Shown piece after piece: positions 59,958 through 64,000 of a stretch of 64,000 nt of DNA (position 1 is the stretch's first letter; each line of letters opens with the position of its first letter). The DNA comes from Treponema socranskii subsp. paredis ATCC 35535 (GTDB lineage Bacteria > Spirochaetota > Spirochaetia > Treponematales > Treponemataceae): positions 663,793 to 727,792 of the forward strand of contig KE332516.1 of the NCBI GenBank assembly GCA_000413015.1, written 5' to 3'. Made by a program: the position numbers and the translations under genes. Under the pieces are notes generated by a model. That model was not told where the DNA came from. It searched no databases and was given only the letters and a program-made list of their open reading frames with translations.

Positions 59958-60314
59958 TCCCATAAAAACTTTTGCAGGAAATTAGAGCCTTCGGCTCGTT
60001 CTGCAAAGAACTGATTCTACGTGTCCGCTTTCGCGGACTTCGAATCAATTTCCGAAAAAGTTTTTAGCCGTGCGTGTACGCGCACACGTTCAATAGTCGA
60101 GTTTGCAAAATAAAGCGTATCGTATTCATGCGATTTTTATCGAAACACCACGTATACACGTCTTCTGCAAACATTCGTGCAAACTCGAGATAAGAACGCT
60201 GCGATTTCGAGCAATGCACAGAAATCGCGAGTGTCTCCCATAAAAGAAAAACGCTTCAGCGTTTTTCATCTCCGGACTTTAGCGACGGCGATATTTCAGA
60301 CGGCGCTTTTTATC
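59958..60314 (-). repeat. Structured dispersed repeat, copy B (candidate leader RNA)
   Basis: About 357 bp, the reverse-oriented match of 20533-20851. It begins 11 bp after the uxuB stop and ends at the ribosome-binding site of uxaC. Landmarks recur in the same order: GATAAAAAGCGCCGTCTGA, AAAAACGCT-GAAG-CGTTTTT, GGGAGACACTCGCG, GCGATTTC/GAAATCGC, GTTTGCACG, a GTGCG/CGCAC hairpin and the closing stem TAAAAACTTTT/AAAAGTTTTTA. In this copy the closing stem is lengthened by GGAAATT/AATTTCC, and two new hairpins (GTCCGC-GAAA-GCGGAC and AGCC-GAAG-GGCT) fill the loop. Confidence 0.75.
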
Positions 60315-60324
60315 ATTCCTTCTT

Positions 60325-61944
60325 TCAACGTATATGTTTTTTCAGCGTCGCTCTCACGGCGCCCTTGCCTGCCGTCAATTCGCCGAAATATTCGAGCACG
60401 AGAGGCGCAAGTCCCGCCGCGTAAAGATCGACCCCGAACAGCGATGCGTCGGAAAGCAGTCCGTGCAAAAATCCGTCGAGAGCTTCCGCCGTATACGTTC
60501 GGCCGAGTTCGATTTTTTCGACAAAAGGACATACGCGGCCGAGCAGGGGATCGGGACTCAATTCGAATTTTTTACCTTCGTCATCGAGCGCCATAAGATA
60601 GCGGCACCAGCCGGCAAGCACAAGAGGAATATATTTGAGCTTTTGCGTACCCAGTGCGGGATCTGCGGCATATGCTTTAATCGTTTCGCCGAAGCGGATC
60701 GAAAGTTTTTGCGACGTATCGCATGCTATGCGCTGCGGCGTGTCCGGCATAAACGGATTCGGAATGCGCACCGTAACGACTTCATCGATAAATTTTTTCG
60801 GATCGATTATTTTCGGATCGGTGACGACGGGAAGCCCTTCGTCATAGCCGATGCGGTGTATCAATGTATTGAGTTCGGCATCCTTCATTTCATCCGCGAT
60901 GAGCGTATATCCGAGCAGACAACCGTAAATCGCAAGCGCCGTATGCAGAGGGTTCAAACACGTACACACTTTCATCCGCTCGACTTTGTTTACCGTATCT
61001 CGCGTCGTAAAATATACGCCAGCTTTTTCGAGCGGCGGACGTCCGTTCGGGAACGCGTCTTCGATAACGAGATACTGCGGAGATTCCGCATTTACGAAAG
61101 AAGCGGTATACGTGTGTTTGTCGGTAACGATTATTTCGGCGTCTTCAAAACCGTCGGCTTTAAGCTGCGCCTGCACGCCGGCATCGGGACGCGGCGTGAT
61201 CTTATCGATCATGCTCCACGGAAAACTCACCGACTCGGGCGATGAAATATAATCGATAAAACCTTCGTCCACGAAGCCGCGTTTTTGCCATTCTCCGGCA
61301 ATCGCTCGAACCGCCGCCTGAAGTTTTTCTCCGTTATGCGAACAGTTGTCGGTACTCACCAGCGCGACGGGATATTTGTCCGCATGAAGATAGCGGCCGT
61401 ACAAAAGCGCACACAGGCGGGATAAAAACATTTTCGCTTTATCGGGACCCGCTTCAAAATCGGCGCAGTATGCGGGAATAAAATTTCCGTTGGAATCTTT
61501 TACCGCGTATCCTTTTTCGGTGATCGTAAAAGTTACAAGCGCGAGAGACTTGCTTCGGAAGATTTCCGTAAGCGCATTCCAATCGTCCGGAAAAGAGGGA
61601 TCGCATTTATAACTTTCGGCAACCGATGCCGCAACGGTTTTCGTAATGCTTCCGTCGCTTTTGAGCGTAACGAGCAGAGACAGATTGTCGTACGGCCGAT
61701 ACGCTTTATCTATAATGTCGAAATCGAAACCTTCAGCGACGATGATTCCCGTATCGGTAAGATTTTTTTCAAGCAGCTCTTGTGCAAGCATCGCTTGAAA
61801 CGCGCGGAAAATATTCCCCGCACCGAAATGAATCCACGCAGGATTTTTTTTCGTCGCCGCAATCATCTTTGCGCGATCGAATTTCGGCAGCGCATATCCT
61901 TTCCATGCATGCGTATCGGCGACGCCGCGCTCAGTGAGTTTCAT
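60325..61944 (-). CDS. uxuB: Fructuronate reductase (mannitol dehydrogenase family)
   Basis: 539 residues from the ATG at 61944, which lies inside the last codons of uxuA (14-nt overlap) after GGGAGGCGATTG. The NAD-binding start IHFGAGNIFRAFQAML is the long-chain mannitol dehydrogenase signature, and the KVERMKVCTCLNPLHTALAI segment carries the catalytic lysine region of the family. It reduces fructuronate to mannonate with NADH in glucuronate breakdown. Stop codon just before the structured repeat. Confidence 0.93.
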   Translation of the reverse strand: MKLTERGVADTHAWKGYALPKFDRAKMIAATKKNPAWIHFGAGNIFRAFQAMLAQELLEKNLTDTGIIVAEGFDFDIIDKAYRPYDNLSLLVTLKSDGSITKTVAASVAESYKCDPSFPDDWNALTEIFRSKSLALVTFTITEKGYAVKDSNGNFIPAYCADFEAGPDKAKMFLSRLCALLYGRYLHADKYPVALVSTDNCSHNGEKLQAAVRAIAGEWQKRGFVDEGFIDYISSPESVSFPWSMIDKITPRPDAGVQAQLKADGFEDAEIIVTDKHTYTASFVNAESPQYLVIEDAFPNGRPPLEKAGVYFTTRDTVNKVERMKVCTCLNPLHTALAIYGCLLGYTLIADEMKDAELNTLIHRIGYDEGLPVVTDPKIIDPKKFIDEVVTVRIPNPFMPDTPQRIACDTSQKLSIRFGETIKAYAADPALGTQKLKYIPLVLAGWCRYLMALDDEGKKFELSPDPLLGRVCPFVEKIELGRTYTAEALDGFLHGLLSDASLFGVDLYAAGLAPLVLEYFGELTAGKGAVRATLKKHIR

Positions 61945-63001
61945 TTTTTTCAATCGCCTCCCACAATCCGTTGATATATGCAACGCCGAGCGCGCGGTCG
62001 TACAAACCGTAACCGGGCATAGCTTTTTCACCCCAAATCATACGCCCGTGATCGGGACGGATCGGTCCGGAAAAGCCCGTTTCATAAAGCGCTTTAACAA
62101 TTTCATACATATCGAAAGAACCGTCGGATGAAAGGTGCGCTGCTTCTTCGAAAACGCCGGGCGCATAATGGTGCAAGTTCCGCACGTGTGCAAAATGAAC
62201 GCGGCCTTTGCATGCACGGATAATGCCGGGCAAATCGTTTTGAGGATTCGTACCGAGTGAACCTGTGCAAAACGTAATCCCGTTAAAAGGCGCGTCGACG
62301 GCATGCAGCATTTTCAATATAGCTTCTTTGCCGGTGATGATGCGAGGCAGATTGAAAACCGGCCACGCAGGATCGTCGGGATGGATCGCCATTTTAATAT
62401 CGTACTTTTCACATACCGGCCGAATCGCTTTGAGAAAATATACAAGATTATTAAAAAGCTTTTCGTTATCGACGTCTTTGTATTTTTCAAACAATTCTTT
62501 GACATGCGCAAGCCTCTCCGGCTCCCATCCCGGCATGATAAAACCGTTGGAATTTTTATCGGTTCCTTCGATAAATTTTTCGGGATCGATGCTGTCGACG
62601 GCTTTTTGATCGTAAGCCAAAACCGTCGAACCGTCGGCTCTCTTTTTTGCCAAATCCGTACGCGTCCAATCGAAGACCGGCATAAAATTGTAACACACCA
62701 TATCGATGCCGCACTGCCCGAGGTGTTCGAGCGTTTTGATATACGCGTCGATATAGCCGTCGCGCGACGGCAAACCGATTTTAATATCGTCATGAATGTT
62801 GACGCTTTCTATACCGCATATTTGAAGACCCGCATCTTCGACTTCTTTTTTAATCGCTTTGATTCTTTCAAGCGGCCATAATTCGCCGGCAGGAATATCG
62901 TATAAGGTTGTGATAACACCCGCAATTCCGGGCACCTGTCTGATGTTTTGCAGTGTGACGGAATCGAATTTCGTTCCGTACCAGCGCATCGTCATTTTCA
63001 T
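61931..63001 (-). CDS. uxuA: Mannonate dehydratase
   Basis: 356 residues from the ATG at 63001 (GGGAG upstream). Xylose-isomerase-like barrel with family motifs TMRWYGTKFDSVTLQNIRQV at the start, CGIESVNIHDDIKIG, MAIHPDDPAWPVF and FAHVRNLHHY, which carry the manganese ligands. It dehydrates mannonate to 2-keto-3-deoxygluconate. First gene of the uxuA-uxuB-uxaC operon. The kinase and aldolase of the pathway are not in the window. Confidence 0.94.
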   Translation of the reverse strand: MKMTMRWYGTKFDSVTLQNIRQVPGIAGVITTLYDIPAGELWPLERIKAIKKEVEDAGLQICGIESVNIHDDIKIGLPSRDGYIDAYIKTLEHLGQCGIDMVCYNFMPVFDWTRTDLAKKRADGSTVLAYDQKAVDSIDPEKFIEGTDKNSNGFIMPGWEPERLAHVKELFEKYKDVDNEKLFNNLVYFLKAIRPVCEKYDIKMAIHPDDPAWPVFNLPRIITGKEAILKMLHAVDAPFNGITFCTGSLGTNPQNDLPGIIRACKGRVHFAHVRNLHHYAPGVFEEAAHLSSDGSFDMYEIVKALYETGFSGPIRPDHGRMIWGEKAMPGYGLYDRALGVAYINGLWEAIEKNETH

Positions 63002-63137
63002 AACCGTTGTACTCCCATAAAGATTGAAATGTAAATACAAGGCTATGATAAAAGAAAATAAATGACATTGCAAGGGAAAGTTTTTATGCCGCCGATTTAT
63101 ATAACATCGGGCAAGTGTTTTACATGCTCTTCCGCAG

Positions 63138-63166
63138 TTGCGCAATCGAGCGAATACCGATAGTAT
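63138..63166 (+). promoter_or_regulatory. Sigma70-type promoter of yhbY, leaderless type
   Basis: TTGCGC (63138-63143) and TAGTAT (63161-63166), 17 nt apart; 7 nt to the ATG at 63174, no ribosome-binding site. Confidence 0.45.
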
Positions 63167-63173
63167 TTCAAAT

Positions 63174-63503
63174 ATGATTGAACTTTCAAGCAAGCAGAGA
63201 AAAATTCTTGAAAAATATGCGCAGCCCCTGCAAAGCGTCGTTATCGTCGGACAAAACGGGGTTACCGAAGCGGTCGAAAAAATGACCGATGCCGCACTCG
63301 CCGCTCACGAACTTATTAAAATCAGTTTCAACGAATTCAAAGAGGAAAAGCGGGATCTCGCCGCTTCATTGTCGGAAGCCTGCTCCGCCGTTCTCGTACG
63401 GATCATCGGCAACAAAGCGATTTTGTACCGCCCTGCAGAAAAAGCGGACGAAAGAAAATACGAAAAAGCGCTCGAAAAAACGAAAGTGAAAAAAAGCATC
63501 TGA
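63174..63503 (+). CDS. yhbY: YhbY-type CRM-domain RNA-binding protein
   Basis: 109 residues from the ATG at 63174. One CRS1/YhbY domain: SSKQRKILEKYAQPLQSVVI, then VGQNGVTEAVEKMTDAALAAHELIKISF and the closing ALVRIIGNKAILYRP-like strand. The YhbY domain resembles the C-terminal half of IF3 and binds pre-50S ribosomes. The extra C-terminal tail (about 25 residues, Lys/Glu-rich) is normal for the family. Confidence 0.9.
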   Translation: MIELSSKQRKILEKYAQPLQSVVIVGQNGVTEAVEKMTDAALAAHELIKISFNEFKEEKRDLAASLSEACSAVLVRIIGNKAILYRPAEKADERKYEKALEKTKVKKSI

Positions 63504-63602
63504 AAACACCGTCAATCGATACGGCACTGCCGTTTTCAAAATTTATCGTTCCTTAAAATTGCACAGCGAGTAAATCTTCAGATTTAGGAGCTGTATAATT
63601 AG

Positions 63603-63663
63603 TGCGCGCGAGCGCACAGTTAATAAGCGATGTTTCGGCTTCGTCCGAAACTCGAAGTTAAAT
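63603..63663 (+). repeat. Two-hairpin dispersed repeat unit, copy 2
   Basis: GTGCGC-GCGA-GCGCAC, the linker AGTTAATAAGCGAT, GTTTCGG-CTTCGT-CCGAAAC, then TCGAAGTTAAA. It matches the minus strand of 1795-1862 except for the second hairpin, which has a different sequence but still pairs. The 350-bp gap 63504-63853 holds this and the hairpin at 63779-63803; no gene was seen there. Confidence 0.6.
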
Positions 63664-63778
63664 TGAACGGCGCAATTTCAGACGTTCAATTTGAACCTTC
63701 TGTTGATATACGAAACGACCGGAAAATTTCGAAAAAAACACAAGCCTATTTCTTATACATTTCTTTAAAAACCGCGTA

Positions 63779-63803
63779 ATATATCGCTTTACAGGCGATA
63801 TAT
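63779..63803 (+). repeat. Hairpin upstream of the Rpn-like gene
   Basis: ATATATCGC / GCGATATAT, a 9-bp perfect stem with a 7-nt loop, about 50 bp before the gene. It may mark the border of a mobile element or act in the leader. Confidence 0.35.
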
Positions 63804-63853
63804 AGTTCGGCGGCTTTCCTGTCCGCGCTATCTCAACAATCGAGAGTATCCTC

Positions 63854-64000
63854 ATGGAATATACCCATAAACCCGTCGAAGAACTTACCTTTACCGACGA
63901 CTTTATGTTCGGCACGGTCATGAAGAACAGAACGATCTGCAAAGGCGTCATCGAACGGCTTTTGCATATCAAAGTCGGCAAAATCGAATATCCCTCGCTG
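63854..64000 (+). CDS. Rpn/PD-(D/E)XK nuclease transposase-like protein (5' part)
   Basis: The first 49 residues are visible; the gene continues past the right edge. The start LTFTDDFMFGTVMKNRTICK and the following VIERLLHIKVGKIEYPSL are characteristic of the Rpn recombination-promoting nuclease/PDDEXK transposase family common in Treponema and Firmicutes genomes. The catalytic residues lie further on and cannot be checked. GAGAG precedes the ATG. Members occur in many copies and are linked to recombination. Confidence 0.85.
   Translation, partial: MEYTHKPVEELTFTDDFMFGTVMKNRTICKGVIERLLHIKVGKIEYPSL

Noticed and set aside
59950..60048. Longer N-terminus for uxaC
   Set aside because: The added residues come from the structured repeat; the ATG at 59949 has a proper ribosome-binding site and matches the usual start of the family.
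1..64000. tRNA, rRNA and CRISPR arrays
   Set aside because: Intergenic gaps were read for cloverleaf ends, CCA-type 3' ends and regularly spaced repeats; none was convincing by eye. A tRNAscan/Infernal run would be decisive.

Overview
The window looks like about 64 kb of a spirochaete chromosome, most likely a host-associated Treponema. This is inferred from gene content and style: many signal-peptide or lipobox proteins without clear homologs, ABC importers, several non-glycolytic sugar genes, hairpin-rich intergenic repeats, and a medium-GC backbone interrupted by one strongly AT-rich island. I saw no rRNA, no convincing tRNA and no CRISPR array, so the genus is an inference.

Layout. 1-1.7 kb: thioredoxin reductase (partial) and an MmcQ/YjbR-like protein. 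1.9-10.4 kb: a CUT1 sugar ABC importer (binding protein and two permeases, no ATPase), coupled to a metallo-beta-lactamase-fold hydrolase and preceded by two regulators, a membrane-bound AraC protein and a LacI repressor fused to a solute-binding domain. 10.5-15.7 kb: an iron-type ABC importer with two ATPases. 15.9-20.4 kb: SemiSWEET, a three-gene aryl-polyene-like fragment (methyltransferase, ketosynthase-like protein, acyltransferase) and an NSS symporter. 20.5-29.4 kb: a structured repeat, a lipoprotein, a CarB-DapF fusion, CarA with a basic tail, GNAT and MATE. 29.5-34.6 kb: M15 peptidase, a small exported protein, RlmB, a SEC-C protein and an iron alcohol dehydrogenase.

34.8-41.1 kb: an AT-rich island of co-oriented small genes (SH3-type exported proteins, lipoproteins, a DinJ/YoeB toxin-antitoxin pair). 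The genes are separated by related, GC-richer intergenic sites that fold like integron attC sites. I read it as a gene-cassette array without an integrase in the window. 41.3-48.3 kb: a trypsin-like protease and an iron-uptake operon (two FeoA, FeoB, FeoB-associated Cys-rich protein, DUF3793, flavodoxin, then an HMA protein) with a sigma70 promoter overlapped by a DtxR-like palindrome. 48.4-58.4 kb: AroA, a divergent PurH, an MraY-type transferase and a TolC/adaptor/RND efflux operon whose pump carries a PII-like tail. 58.5-63.0 kb: a hexuronate operon (UxuA, UxuB, UxaC) with the second copy of the structured repeat placed before UxaC. The window ends with YhbY and the start of an Rpn/PD-(D/E)XK transposase-like gene.

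Main leads: the attC-like cassette array; a 320-360 bp hairpin-rich repeat that twice ends at the ribosome-binding site of the next gene; a CarB-DapF fusion that lacks the first catalytic cysteine of DapF; a LacI/solute-binding fusion regulator; and several genes whose sigma70-like -10 box ends only 6-8 nt before the start codon with no Shine-Dalgarno, which suggests leaderless mRNAs.
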